Below the pieces are notes generated by a model. That model searched no databases. It saw only the letters and a list, made by a program, of their open reading frames with translations, and was not told the origin of the DNA. 42,962 nt of DNA, from NCBI GenBank assembly GCA_003142535.1, contig PLMQ01000026.1, positions 1 through 42,962 of the forward strand. Reading direction: 5' to 3'. This DNA is from Syntrophaceae bacterium. Lineage in GTDB: Bacteria > Desulfobacterota > Syntrophia > Syntrophales > Smithellaceae. Positions within the stretch are counted from its first letter, which is position 1, and each line of letters opens with the position of its first letter. Shown in pieces: positions 16,368 through 25,622 of the stretch. The position numbers were made by a program, and so were the translations under genes.

Positions 16368-16520
16368 ATGTTCCAACTTACGAATAAAAAATATAAATAT
16401 TGCATTGCTATATTTTTAATTGTTACTTCTTTTATCGCTTATGGCCTGATTTTCAATAATGGTTTTGTTAATTTTGATTACGAGGCTTATATAATAAGAA
16501 ACCAACAGATTAGAGAGTAG
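16368..16520 (+). pseudogene. Truncated N-terminal fragment of a TMTC-like membrane protein
   Basis: Frame of 50 codons with one membrane helix, ending in TAG just before the ribosome site of the next gene. It has the opening pattern of that gene's protein: NKKY, a hydrophobic helix, IAYG or IAYS, an N-x-F segment and F-x-F-D-D/Y. This suggests a leftover of a tandem duplicate whose remainder was lost. It might still be translated and coupled to the downstream gene. The 273 bases before it (16095-16367) hold no recognisable feature. Confidence 0.5.
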
Positions 16521-16523
16521 GAT

Positions 16524-18656
16524 ATGAAACAGAAAAAAATAAAAAAAGAACATCGAAAGAATAAACAAGAGAGTGTCAATACAATGCAACAACTTCATCA
16601 AGCTGTCGATACAGGAGAAGGGAAAATTAAGATAAATAAAAAATATAATCTTTTATTTATCTTAGCTATCTTCATTACGGGCATTATTGCTTATTCCAAT
16701 TCATTTGGCTGTTCATTTCATTTTGACGATGTCAACGTCTTCAACAGCAGTGTTACGGTAGGTTCAGCAAACATCGGTGACTGGCTGCGGTCTTTTCCAA
16801 ACCGCCCCATCGGTATATTGACGTTTGCCCTCAATTATTATTTTCATGGTCTTGACGTTTGGGGATACCATTTGGTGAATCTGATCATTCACCTGACCAA
16901 TGCGTTTCTGGTCTGGTGGCTGACCTGGTTGACCCTGTCCACGCCGGTTATGAAGAACGCCGAGATCAGCAGACATAAGACGATAGTTGCCTTTTTGACT
17001 GGTATGCTTTTCGTAACCCATCCCCTGGCTACACAATCAGTAACATATATAGTTCAACGCTTTGCTTCACTAGCCACATTATTTTACCTTTTATCTTTAA
17101 TTCTCTTTGTCCAGGGAAAGCTTTGGCAGGGAGATAAGAATATTCCATGGTTTTTATTTGGCGGTTCGATTGTATGTGCGTTGCTGGGTATGCTGACCAA
17201 AGAGATTGTCTTTACATTGCCCTTTACTATCTTTTTATACGATTACTGTTTTCTTAAGACCGCTCCGTGGAAGTTGGAAATAAAAGATAAGGGCCTCATC
17301 ATTTCTTTTATTATGTTAGTAATCTTTATCCTCTTGTTTTTCGGAAAGTATTCGCTGAATATATTCGATCCTATACCGCCTGATCGGCTTCAGGGATATT
17401 CCTATTCCATATCAATGAAAGAATATTTTCTTACCCAGTTCCAAGTCATCTTGACCTATATTCGCCTGTTTATTCTGCCGATTAATCAGAATCTGGATTA
17501 CGATTATCAGATCTCCACCAGTTTCTTCCAGATGAAAACGTTTTTCAGTTTTTCCCTATTGCTTGGCATTTTAGCAACCGGTGTCCTATTGTTTAAAAAA
17601 TACCGGTTAATTTCATTCGGGATATTCTGGTTTTTCCTTACCATGTCTGTGGAATCAAGCATCATTCCCATTTCCCAGAATGTGATCTTCGAGCACCGTA
17701 CCTATCTGCCTAGCTTCGGTTTTTTTCTGGCGCTGACAAGCGTATTCTTTTATTTCTTTAAGGAAAGATACCTTAAAATTGCCGTAATTATCATCCTGAT
17801 GTTTACTGCCCTCAACACAGTATTAACATACGAGCGCAACAAAATCTGGAAGAACGAGTATACCTTATGGGCCGATTGCATAAAAAAGTCTCCGAACAAG
17901 GCAAGAGTGAATAACAATTTCGGCATTGCCCTGTCTGCCGAAGGAAAAAACGAGGAGGCAATTGATTATTATAACAAGGCCATCCAAATAACACCGGATT
18001 TTGCCGAGGCCGCCTACAATAACAGAGGAGCTGCTTACGCTCACCTTGGCCAGTATCAGCGTGCCATTGATGACTGTAACAAAGCCGTCAGACTGAAGCC
18101 GGATGATGCCAATGCCTATATCAACCGGGGGCTTGCTTACGCTAGTCTTCGTCAGTATGAGCGTGCTATTACAGACTATAACGAGGCTATCCGCCTGAAA
18201 CCGAATTATGCCGAGGCCTACAGTAACAGAGGAGCTGCTTACGCTTACCTTGGCCAGCATCAGCGTGCCATTGATGACTATAACGAGGCTATCCGCCTAA
18301 AACCGGATTCAGCCGAAGCCTACAACAACCGGGGGATTGCTTACGCTAGTCTTCGTCAGTATGAGCGTGCCATTACAGACTATAACGAGGCTATCCGCCT
18401 AAAACCGGATTATGCCAATGCCCATTACAACCGGGGTAATGCTTACTATAACCTTGGCCAGCATGAGCGTGCCATTGAGGACTATAACAAAGCCATCAGG
18501 CTGAAGCCGGATGATGCCAATGCCTATATCAACCGGGGGGTTGCTTATTTTATACAGGGCAACAACAATCTTGGCTGCCATGATGCACAAAAAGCGTGTG
18601 CAATGGGAGCATGCAAAACGTTAGACATCGCTAAAGTCAAGGGATACTGCCGTTGA
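16524..18656 (+). CDS. Polytopic membrane protein with C-terminal TPR repeats (TMTC-like)
   Basis: 710 aa. After a basic cytoplasmic start, residues about 38-430 contain some nine to eleven membrane helices in the style of GT-C glycosyltransferase-like proteins. The early periplasmic loop holds the FDD motif (FHFDDVNVF), the equivalent of the acidic site in that superfamily. From about residue 458 seven tetratricopeptide repeats follow, each 34 residues with the N-RG-AY-LG-Y-RAI-DYN-AI-LKP pattern. The last is degenerate and ends in a cysteine-containing tail. TPRs bind partner proteins. The activity (protein glycosylation or a scaffold) is not established. AGAGAGTAGG precedes the ATG. The TPR part contains near-identical DNA duplications. 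Confidence 0.85.
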   Translation: MKQKKIKKEHRKNKQESVNTMQQLHQAVDTGEGKIKINKKYNLLFILAIFITGIIAYSNSFGCSFHFDDVNVFNSSVTVGSANIGDWLRSFPNRPIGILTFALNYYFHGLDVWGYHLVNLIIHLTNAFLVWWLTWLTLSTPVMKNAEISRHKTIVAFLTGMLFVTHPLATQSVTYIVQRFASLATLFYLLSLILFVQGKLWQGDKNIPWFLFGGSIVCALLGMLTKEIVFTLPFTIFLYDYCFLKTAPWKLEIKDKGLIISFIMLVIFILLFFGKYSLNIFDPIPPDRLQGYSYSISMKEYFLTQFQVILTYIRLFILPINQNLDYDYQISTSFFQMKTFFSFSLLLGILATGVLLFKKYRLISFGIFWFFLTMSVESSIIPISQNVIFEHRTYLPSFGFFLALTSVFFYFFKERYLKIAVIIILMFTALNTVLTYERNKIWKNEYTLWADCIKKSPNKARVNNNFGIALSAEGKNEEAIDYYNKAIQITPDFAEAAYNNRGAAYAHLGQYQRAIDDCNKAVRLKPDDANAYINRGLAYASLRQYERAITDYNEAIRLKPNYAEAYSNRGAAYAYLGQHQRAIDDYNEAIRLKPDSAEAYNNRGIAYASLRQYERAITDYNEAIRLKPDYANAHYNRGNAYYNLGQHERAIEDYNKAIRLKPDDANAYINRGVAYFIQGNNNLGCHDAQKACAMGACKTLDIAKVKGYCR

Positions 18657-18817
18657 TTGAGTGGGCGGACTCTAAAGCTGATTACAAATGGTAATCTTCA
18701 ATTTGTTTTTCAAGTTGCATGTGCGGACTCGTAGGTGAATTCATTTAATACATTTTCTTAGAAGGTTATTATTTTGCTATATAGATTTACGATTGACAAA
18801 TGGGCAGAGAGGCTGCT

Positions 18818-19168
18818 TCAGGCGATGATATCCATCAGCTCTTTTTGCATTTCGTCGGCGGTTTTGATAGTTAGCGTATTGGCAGTAAAAGAATATTGAG
18901 TGACTATCTGGTCAACAAACTCCTCTTCCAGAGTAACATTTGATGATTGTTGAGGAGCACCTGTGCGGGGATTGGGGTCAATTTCCATACCGGGTGTGTT
19001 TATTTTACTGATGTTGACTTCCACCCCGCCATTGTAGCTTTCCTGTAATTTCACACGGCTCTTTTTGAAATTGTTCGTATCTACATTAGCAATATTATTG
19101 GCGTTAACATCTAGCTTAATATCAAAGGCTTTTAAGGCGCTCAGAGCGGTAGTAAAAGCTGATGACAT
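18818..19168 (-). CDS. Orphan flagellar basal-body rod-like protein (FlgC-like)
   Basis: 116 aa counted from MSSAFTTALSAL, which has GGGAGA upstream; an earlier in-frame Met at 19198 lies within a mobile element. The N-terminal helix carries the rod-protein signature (LSALKAFDIKLDVNANNIANVDTNNFKKSR) and the C-terminus the rod C-domain (NVTLEEEFVDQIVTQYSFTANTLTIKTADEMQKELMD). FlgC of E. coli is about 134 aa, so this is slightly short in the middle. No other flagellar gene is near, so it is an orphan. It could be a spare rod subunit or belong to another axial structure. Confidence 0.8.
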   Translation of the reverse strand: MSSAFTTALSALKAFDIKLDVNANNIANVDTNNFKKSRVKLQESYNGGVEVNISKINTPGMEIDPNPRTGAPQQSSNVTLEEEFVDQIVTQYSFTANTLTIKTADEMQKELMDIIA

Positions 19169-19186
19169 AAAATTATTCTCCCATAG

Positions 19187-19332
19187 AGACCTTTGCAAAA
19201 CTTTATAAAATCAACAATTATGTCATTCCGGTGAAAGCCGGAATCCAGTATTATCAAGTATTTCCTAGATTCACCCTAAAGGGTACTTCGCCGGCTTTCG
19301 CCGGAATGATGAATAGGGAGTTTTGCAAAGCT
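19187..19332. mobile_element. MITE with 9-bp target-site duplication
   Basis: 146-base non-coding element. Inverted ends are AGACCTTTGCAAAACT (19187-19202) and AGTTTTGCAAAGCT (19319-19332). The 9-base direct repeat CTCCCATAG flanks it on both sides (19178-19186 and 19333-19341), the footprint of transposition. Inside are paired GTCATTCCGG and GCCGGAATGA blocks (family D). It sits immediately upstream of the FlgC-like gene, and the left copy of the duplication contributes that gene's ribosome site on the minus strand. Confidence 0.85.
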
Positions 19333-19379
19333 CTCCCATAGTTATTTATCGGTAAAATAAGGCAAAACTAAAATGATTA

Positions 19380-19994
19380 TTAATGGAGTTGCAGCAAATC
19401 TTCGGGTTTATCAAACAGATAATCCGGCTGGGCGGCGGCCATTTTCTCTTTACTATGCCAGCCCCAGGTAACACCGATAGTTTTCACGCCGGCCTGTTTG
19501 CCTTCTTTAATGTCGCCGGTCGTGTCACCGATATAAAAAATCTCTTCGGGAGCAATCTGGTACTTATTTATGGCGTAGAGAATTTTATCTTTTTTACTGA
19601 GCATAAAGTCCGAACCAAGCACTTCCTGAAAATTGCCGTTAAATTGAAAATGCTCAATGGCTTCTTTGATCGTTACAGAATCATTGGAAGAAATCACCAG
19701 AAGAATATTATTTTTCTGCAGCTCTTCTACCACAGGTATCATCCCCAAAACTGGCTGCATATTTTTGTAATCAACCTTCGACAGCAAATCGCCGGATGCT
19801 TCCACGAATTCCTTTAAATCCACGCCTCTTTTCACCAGAGATTCGTAAAAATTGCCTTCAAATAATTCCAGAAATTCTTCCCGCCCGCGCGTCAGCGGTT
19901 TATTTATTTTTTTTAGAACAAGGCTGACGGTCTTTTCGTAAACATCCAGCGACTCTACCAGCACACCATCAAAATCAAAAAGAAATAACTTCAT
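19380..19994 (-). CDS. HAD-superfamily phosphatase (phosphoglycolate phosphatase-like)
   Basis: 204 aa haloacid dehalogenase hydrolase that removes phosphate from a small metabolite. Motif I is FDFDGVLVES (nucleophile and acid/base aspartates), motif II VISSNDS, and the conserved lysine lies in LSKKDK. Motif IV is FYIGDTTGDIKEGKQAG. A helical cap at about 15-80 places it with Gph-like enzymes. Its start overlaps the mtnA stop by four bases, so it is the last gene of the gat-mtnA operon. The pairing with mtnA allows a role in methionine salvage or damage repair, but phosphoglycolate is equally possible. Confidence 0.85.
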   Translation of the reverse strand: MKLFLFDFDGVLVESLDVYEKTVSLVLKKINKPLTRGREEFLELFEGNFYESLVKRGVDLKEFVEASGDLLSKVDYKNMQPVLGMIPVVEELQKNNILLVISSNDSVTIKEAIEHFQFNGNFQEVLGSDFMLSKKDKILYAINKYQIAPEEIFYIGDTTGDIKEGKQAGVKTIGVTWGWHSKEKMAAAQPDYLFDKPEDLLQLH

Positions 19995-21112
19995 AGGGAT
20001 TTTTCCTTAGATGCATTCCGTATGGATTGAAGATACGGTTTTTGGAGAATTCCTTTTTCGGTAATAATCGCCGTAATATATTTTGCCGGGGTTATATCAA
20101 AAGCAGGATTATAAACTTTGATTTTAGCCGGGGCAATCTGCAAACCACGGAAGTGAGTAACTTCCGCACTTGATCTTTCCTCAATCGGAATTTCCGCGCC
20201 GGTTTTCAGAGACGTATCAATTGTGGAGAGAGGGGCGGCAACATAAAAAGGAATACCGTGAGCTTTGGCCAAAACGGCCAAAGCATATGTTCCGATTTTG
20301 TTGGCGGTATCGCCGTTGGCGGCAATCCGATCGGCGCCGACAATTATTTTATCAATCTTGCCCTGCTGCATGAGAAAGCCCGCCATATTATCGGTAATTA
20401 ATGTTGCGGGAATTTTTTCTTTTTGCAGTTCCCACGCGGTAAGCCGCGCTCCCTGCAGGACCGGCCTTGTTTCATCCACATAGACATGCAGCTTTTTGCC
20501 TGCTGCCCTGGCGGCACGAATAGCGCCAAGCGCCGTTCCGTATCCCGCTGTTGCCAACGCGCCCGCGTTGCAGTGCGTCAGGATATTATCACCATCGGCA
20601 AGAAGCGAACTGCCGTGCTTGCCCATCCTCCGGTTGATTTCGATATCTTCAGCACAGATGCGTTTGGCTTCGGAGATTAGTTCTTTGACCAAATGATTGC
20701 TGTGGGGAATATTTATACCACCACCCACCCCTCCCCTGTCGCAGGTGGAAAGAATAAGGAAGGAGGCATTTTCAGATGAACTGATTGCATCATCCAAGCA
20801 TTTTTTCATGCGCTCCAGCGCCCAGAAGAGGTTACGCGCTGTCGGCCGCGACTGCGCGATTTCAGCGCAGATCGCCGAAAATTTATGACGGAATTTTTCG
20901 GGAGGAAGCGAAGAGTGCTTACAGGCACCGAGCGTCGCACCCATGGCCGCGGCCACACCAATGGCGGGAGCACCGCGGACAGTTAAATCTTTGATGGCGG
21001 AAATTACTTCCTGATAAGTCCGGCAGGTAATATAGCGCTCGGTTAACGGGAGCGCCTTTTGATCAAGTAAAACTACTGTATTGTTTTTCCAGGCAATGGT
21101 CTTAATCATCAT
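19991..21112 (-). CDS. mtnA: S-methyl-5-thioribose-1-phosphate isomerase
   Basis: Converts methylthioribose 1-phosphate to methylthioribulose 1-phosphate in methionine salvage. Homologues also act on 5-deoxyribose phosphate. Conserved parts: [11 protein letters not shown], the catalytic cysteine C181 in [18 protein letters not shown], and the aspartate in [19 protein letters not shown]. At 373 aa it is longer than the usual 340-350 because of an insertion of about 23 residues at 115-137 (Gly-rich, DRGGVGGG; bases about 20702-20770) before [10 protein letters not shown]. The frame stays open, so the enzyme may work with a surface loop. The start overlaps the gatB stop by four bases. No mtnB or other salvage gene is near. 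Confidence 0.94.
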   Translation of the reverse strand: MMIKTIAWKNNTVVLLDQKALPLTERYITCRTYQEVISAIKDLTVRGAPAIGVAAAMGATLGACKHSSLPPEKFRHKFSAICAEIAQSRPTARNLFWALERMKKCLDDAISSSENASFLILSTCDRGGVGGGINIPHSNHLVKELISEAKRICAEDIEINRRMGKHGSSLLADGDNILTHCNAGALATAGYGTALGAIRAARAAGKKLHVYVDETRPVLQGARLTAWELQKEKIPATLITDNMAGFLMQQGKIDKIIVGADRIAANGDTANKIGTYALAVLAKAHGIPFYVAAPLSTIDTSLKTGAEIPIEERSSAEVTHFRGLQIAPAKIKVYNPAFDITPAKYITAIITEKGILQKPYLQSIRNASKEKSL

Positions 21113-22539
21113 CCCGCAAGCATCTTTTTGAGCAGATCATTAACCAGTTGAGGATTGGCCTTGCCCTGCGTCGCCTTCATCACCTGGCCGACAAAAAATC
21201 CGAACAGTTTATCTTTACCGCCACGGTAATCCTTCAGTTGATTGGGATTGGCATCCATAATTTTTTGAATTGCGATACTAAGCGCGCCTTCATCAGTTAT
21301 CTGCACCATGCCCTTTTCGGCAATAATCGCCTTGGGGTCTTTTCCTGTTTTATACATTTCTTCGACGATGTCTTTGGCCATCTTGCCGCTGATGGTGCCG
21401 TCTTCAATCAGGCAGATCATTTCCGCCAGCGCCGTTGCACTTATCGGGCAATTTCTAATGTCACGTTTTTCTTCATTCAAAAATTTCAGCACATCACCCA
21501 TAACCCAGTTACTGGCCGCTTTGGGGCTGGAACATAGTTTTACCACGTCTTCAAAATAACCTGCCAACGCCTTATCGACGGTGAGCACACCGGCATCATA
21601 AGCCGGTATCTGATAATCTTTGACAAACCTTTCGCGTTTGGCAAGCGGCAGTTCCGGCAATTCTTTTGCGATTTTTTCCACCCAGGTATCGTCAACTATA
21701 ACCGGAACTAAATCGGGATCAGGAAAATACCGGTAATCGTGCGCTTCTTCTTTGCTGCGCATGGAATTGGTCACGCTCTGCGCATCATCCCACAGGCGCG
21801 TTTCCTGAACAACCTTACCGCCGTTTTCTACAAGATATTGCTGCCTCTTGACTTCATATTCCAGTGCCCGTTGGACATTGCGGAATGAGTTCATATTCTT
21901 CAGTTCCGCTCTTGTGCCGAATTCTTTTTGCCCTCTTGGCCTGATAGAAACATTAGCATCACAGCGAAACGATCCTTCTTCCATATTGCCATCACAAATT
22001 TCCAGATAAACCAGTATCTCATGCAGGCGTTTAAGATAATCGGCGGCTTCTTCCGGTGAACGCATATCTGGCTCGCTGACAATTTCAATCAGTGGCACAC
22101 CGGTACGGTTCAAATCCACATAGCTGAACGGATTATGTTCATCATGTATTAGTTTTCCGGCGTCTTCTTCCATGTGAATGCGGGTAATTCCTATTTTCTT
22201 TTGTACACCATCTACATCCAGAAAAACATGACCATGTTCCGCCAGCGGATAAGCGTATTGCGATATTTGATAGCCTTTAGGGAGATCAGGATAAAAATAA
22301 TTTTTCCGCGCATAACTGCAAGATTTATTAATGAGGCAGTTTGTTGCCAGCGCCATCTTCATGGCGAACTCGACCACTTTTTTATTTAATACGGGCAGCA
22401 CACCGGGCATACCCAGACATACCGGACAGGCATGGCTGTTGGGCGCGCCGCCGAATTTGGTGGAACAGTTGCAAAATATTTTTGTTTCCGTTAAAAGTTG
22501 GGCATGGACTTCCAGGCCGATTACTGTTTCAAACTCCAT
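21109..22539 (-). CDS. gatB: Asp/Glu-tRNA amidotransferase subunit B
   Basis: Subunit B of GatCAB, which phosphorylates and amidates the misacylated Glu-tRNA(Gln) or Asp-tRNA(Asn). At 476 aa it has standard length. Signatures: [12 protein letters not shown], the metal-binding cysteines CNCSTKFG and [26 protein letters not shown], and the helical YqeY-like tail ([13 protein letters not shown]) that contacts tRNA. The gene overlaps gatA by one base and mtnA by four. Its presence shows that the organism makes Gln-tRNA and/or Asn-tRNA by the indirect route. Confidence 0.98.
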   Translation of the reverse strand: MEFETVIGLEVHAQLLTETKIFCNCSTKFGGAPNSHACPVCLGMPGVLPVLNKKVVEFAMKMALATNCLINKSCSYARKNYFYPDLPKGYQISQYAYPLAEHGHVFLDVDGVQKKIGITRIHMEEDAGKLIHDEHNPFSYVDLNRTGVPLIEIVSEPDMRSPEEAADYLKRLHEILVYLEICDGNMEEGSFRCDANVSIRPRGQKEFGTRAELKNMNSFRNVQRALEYEVKRQQYLVENGGKVVQETRLWDDAQSVTNSMRSKEEAHDYRYFPDPDLVPVIVDDTWVEKIAKELPELPLAKRERFVKDYQIPAYDAGVLTVDKALAGYFEDVVKLCSSPKAASNWVMGDVLKFLNEEKRDIRNCPISATALAEMICLIEDGTISGKMAKDIVEEMYKTGKDPKAIIAEKGMVQITDEGALSIAIQKIMDANPNQLKDYRGGKDKLFGFFVGQVMKATQGKANPQLVNDLLKKMLAG

Positions 22540-23996
22540 TATAATTGCGGCCTCCTTTTCTCAATTTTCGCATTCTTCTCATAAGCAGAGGCTATTTGAA
22601 TCAATTTGCCTTCTTCAAAATGACCGGCTAAAAACTGCATTCCTATCGGCAGGCCGGACGCGGTAAAGCCGCAGGGCACCGATATTCCGGGAATTCCCGC
22701 CAGATTGGTAGAAATAGTGAAAATATCAGAGAGATACATCTGCAAAGGATTATCCGTCTTCTCCCCGATTTTAAATGCCGGAGTCGGTGTGGTCGGAGTA
22801 AGAATTATATCACATTTTTTGAGCGCTTCTTCAAAATCCCGTTTAATCAATGCCCGCACCTGCGAGGCTTTTTTATAGTAGGCATCGTAATAGCCAGCCG
22901 ACAGTGCATAAGTGCCGATCATGATTCTTCTTTTCACTTCGGCTCCAAATCCCTGCGTTCTGGTCTTTTTATACATATCCAATAAGTCTCGCGCTTCCGC
23001 CGTCCGGAATCCATATTTCACGCCGTCATAGCGCGCCAGGTTGGAGCTGGCTTCCGCCGGGGCAATAATATAATAAACGGCCAGACAATATTGCGTATGC
23101 GGCAGGGAAATATCAATGCACTGTCCGCCGCTTTTTTCAATTACCGAGATAGCCTTTTTTATCGCGGAGCTCACTTCGGGATCAATGCCTTCGATAAAAT
23201 ATTCTTTAGGAATTCCGATTTTCCAGCCTTTAATATCGCGGCCGACAAACTGGCGGTAATCGGGAACTTCCGCCTGTACTGATGTTGATTCGCGCGAATC
23301 GTAACCCGCCAGAACATTCATCATGATAGCACAGTCTTCAACATCCTTGGTAAAGGGGCCGATTTGATCCAGCGAGGAAGCAAACGCGACCAGTCCAAAG
23401 CGCGACACGCGGCCGTAAGTAGGTTTCAGGCCGACAATACCGCAGAGTGCGGCCGGTTGGCGGATGGAACCACCTGTATCGGAACCGATCGAGGCAATGC
23501 ATTCATCGGCGGCAACCGCAGCTGCCGAGCCGCCACTGGAACCGCCGGGGATTCTTTCCAGATCCCACGGATTGCGGGTTACGCCAAAATAGGAAGTTTC
23601 TGTGGAAGAACCCATCGCAAATTCATCCATATTGGCTTTACCGACAAAAACCGCTCCGGCAGCGCTGAGCTTTTCTACAACCGTGGCGTTATAAGGCGGA
23701 ACAAAATTGTGCAAAATGTGTGAGCCGCACGTGGTGGTTATACCTTTAGTACACACAATATCTTTCAGGGCAATGGGTATACCCGTCAACTGCTTGATGT
23801 TGCCCTTCTTAATATCATCATCAGCCTTTTTAGCAGCGGCCAGCGCTTCTTCTTTCATCAATCTGATGTAAGCATGCACCTGTTTTTCTACGGCATCGAT
23901 TCGTTTAAAAACGGATTCAGCAATTTGTACAGCTGACGTTTTACCGCTTTTTATTTTTCCCTGTAATTCATGAATTGTTAGTTGGTTTAACTCCAT
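22539..23996 (-). CDS. gatA: Asp/Glu-tRNA amidotransferase subunit A
   Basis: Amidase subunit of GatCAB, releasing ammonia from glutamine and channelling it to GatB. At 485 aa it is standard. The amidase signature [13 protein letters not shown] is intact with the Ser-cisSer-Lys triad: lysine in [13 protein letters not shown] and serines in the signature and in [12 protein letters not shown]. The C-terminal [18 protein letters not shown] is typical. It starts 40 bases after gatC and shares one base with gatB. Confidence 0.98.
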   Translation of the reverse strand: MELNQLTIHELQGKIKSGKTSAVQIAESVFKRIDAVEKQVHAYIRLMKEEALAAAKKADDDIKKGNIKQLTGIPIALKDIVCTKGITTTCGSHILHNFVPPYNATVVEKLSAAGAVFVGKANMDEFAMGSSTETSYFGVTRNPWDLERIPGGSSGGSAAAVAADECIASIGSDTGGSIRQPAALCGIVGLKPTYGRVSRFGLVAFASSLDQIGPFTKDVEDCAIMMNVLAGYDSRESTSVQAEVPDYRQFVGRDIKGWKIGIPKEYFIEGIDPEVSSAIKKAISVIEKSGGQCIDISLPHTQYCLAVYYIIAPAEASSNLARYDGVKYGFRTAEARDLLDMYKKTRTQGFGAEVKRRIMIGTYALSAGYYDAYYKKASQVRALIKRDFEEALKKCDIILTPTTPTPAFKIGEKTDNPLQMYLSDIFTISTNLAGIPGISVPCGFTASGLPIGMQFLAGHFEEGKLIQIASAYEKNAKIEKRRPQL

Positions 23997-24036
23997 AACT
24001 TTACCTTTTTTATATGATGGACAATTATCAAGTAAT

Positions 24037-24321
24037 TTATTCGATTACTTTGGGAACACGGAAGAATTCGCCGCGGGCATCCGGGGCATTGGCCAGGGAA
24101 CTTTCGGTGCCGATGGATTCCACAACTTTATCGTCGCGAAACGCATTGGTTACGGCAATCGCATGACTCATCGGCTCGACGCCTTTGGTATCCAGTTCAT
24201 TGAGTTTATCTATGTAGAGCAGAATATCGTTGAGCTGCGAGGTGAATTTATCCTTCTGGGCATCGTCAATTTCCAGGCGCGCGAGGTGCGCCACATATTC
24301 AACTTCCTGTTTGCTGATCAT
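24037..24321 (-). CDS. gatC: Asp/Glu-tRNA amidotransferase subunit C
   Basis: 94 aa chaperone-like belt subunit that holds GatA and GatB together. Family patterns are the opening [17 protein letters not shown], the middle [25 protein letters not shown], and the terminal [12 protein letters not shown]. It lies 15 bases after the HDAC-like gene and 40 bases before gatA, in one evident operon. Confidence 0.97.
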   Translation of the reverse strand: MISKQEVEYVAHLARLEIDDAQKDKFTSQLNDILLYIDKLNELDTKGVEPMSHAIAVTNAFRDDKVVESIGTESSLANAPDARGEFFRVPKVIE

Positions 24322-24336
24322 CCGTAACGCTCCTTC

Positions 24337-25392
24337 TTAACCCAGTTTCCAAAACGGGTGGATCTTGTTGGCAACTTGGCTGATTAGGCGATTTGTCTCA
24401 TCATCGGTATTCTGCTCAGAAGCAGAGAGCTTCGCTTCCGAATAATGGGTTTCATCAAGCATCTCTTCCAAAACAGCTTTGACTGATTTTGTCAATCCCT
24501 GAACATGATAACCGCCTTCCAGCACAGCGACAAGCCTTCCTTGGCAACAGGAATCCGCAATGTTCAATAAAATGCGCATCAGCGCGGCAAAACCATCGGG
24601 GGTAACGCGCATACTGCCCAAAGGATCCTGATGATAAATATCAAATCCGGCAGACACGAGCACTAATTCCGGGTTGAACTTCAAAGCAACCGGTTCCAGT
24701 ATTCTGCGGAATATTTTTATAAAAGCATTATCTCCGGCACCGCCGCGTAATGGAACATTAACTGTATAACCTTCACCCTCACCCTGGCCGATTTCTTCTA
24801 CGCTGCCGGTTCCCGGATAATAGGGATATTGGTGAGTGGAAAAGTATAAAACACGCTGATCCTTGTAAAAAATATGCTGCGTACCGTTGCCGTGGTGCAA
24901 ATCCCAATCCACGATAAGTACTCTTTTTAAGTTGTGTTTTAAGATGGCATGCATCGCACCGATAGCGACATTATTAAAAATACAAAAACCGGCCGCGGCA
25001 TCACGATCGGCATGATGGCCGGGCGGCCGGACAAAAGCAAAGGCATTATCCACATCGCCTGTCATAACACTATTAATGGCGTTACAGACACCACCGACAG
25101 CCAGCTTTGCTATATGATATGTTTCCGGACTGGTTGCCGTATCCGGATCAAGCATAACACTGTCTTTACCCGCCGTACTGGCGATATAATCAACATAAGA
25201 AGGGGAATGAATAGTAGCGATTTCTTCATAGGTGGCTTCCCGCGTTTCAATTTCCGTAAATTTCCAGGACATGATAGGATTATCCAGCATTTCATAGATG
25301 GCTGCGAGGCGCTCCGGGCTTTCCGGATGGGCAAAACCGGCCGAATGCTGCAAATAGCGTTTGTCTTTGACGATGCCTGTTTTCCTGGACAT
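24337..25392 (-). CDS. Histone deacetylase family protein (AcuC/HDAC-like amidohydrolase)
   Basis: 351 aa zinc-dependent deacetylase of the arginase/deacetylase fold. The active-site segments are intact: RPPGHHADRD (paired histidines), GFCIFNNVAIGA, DWDLHHGNGTQ (zinc Asp and His), and AGFDIYHQDPLG (second zinc Asp). The C-terminal GGYHVQGL carries the substrate-binding glycines. Bacterial members remove acetyl groups from small amines, polyamines or protein lysines (AcuC acts on acetyl-CoA synthetase); the substrate here is not shown. It is the first gene of the gat operon and lies 15 bases before gatC, an unusual placement. Confidence 0.93.
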   Translation of the reverse strand: MSRKTGIVKDKRYLQHSAGFAHPESPERLAAIYEMLDNPIMSWKFTEIETREATYEEIATIHSPSYVDYIASTAGKDSVMLDPDTATSPETYHIAKLAVGGVCNAINSVMTGDVDNAFAFVRPPGHHADRDAAAGFCIFNNVAIGAMHAILKHNLKRVLIVDWDLHHGNGTQHIFYKDQRVLYFSTHQYPYYPGTGSVEEIGQGEGEGYTVNVPLRGGAGDNAFIKIFRRILEPVALKFNPELVLVSAGFDIYHQDPLGSMRVTPDGFAALMRILLNIADSCCQGRLVAVLEGGYHVQGLTKSVKAVLEEMLDETHYSEAKLSASEQNTDDETNRLISQVANKIHPFWKLG

Positions 25393-25560
25393 AGGCCACC
25401 TTCTTTTAAGTTTTTTCTTTTAAAAAACTGACGGCCATGTATCACAAATGACTCTAAAGAGCAAAATATTTCCCCGATGGGACTAAAGAAACGTTGCTTG
25501 TATCGCAGACAGTGAATTTAAATTATGGTGAGTAGTAGAACAATCACCGGTATGAACAAC

Positions 25561-25597
25561 AAAGCGAGCTTTGGAAACAGATTCCAAAGCTCGCTTT
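25561..25597 (-). terminator. Intrinsic terminator after the ABC substrate-binding gene
   Basis: Perfect 16-bp stem AAAGCGAGCTTTGGAA (25561-25576) and its complement (25582-25597), with a 5-base loop. It follows the stop codon at 25623 by 26 bases and precedes the HDAC-gat operon. The T-run on the plus strand and the TTTG on the minus strand fit a terminator, possibly working in both directions. The gap 25393-25560 must contain the HDAC-gat promoter; none was singled out. Confidence 0.75.
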
Positions 25598-25622
25598 TAG
25601 GTACTTATACGGGAGAATTTTT

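Noticed and set aside
16216-16419. 67-codon plus-strand frame before the TPR gene
   Set aside because: Composition is A+T-driven, it lacks a ribosome site, and the better frame is the truncated TMTC-like fragment at 16368.
18031-18600. Tandem DNA repeats in 18031-18600 as a CRISPR-like array
   Set aside because: The period is 102 bases in frame with TPR codons, and spacers are not unique.
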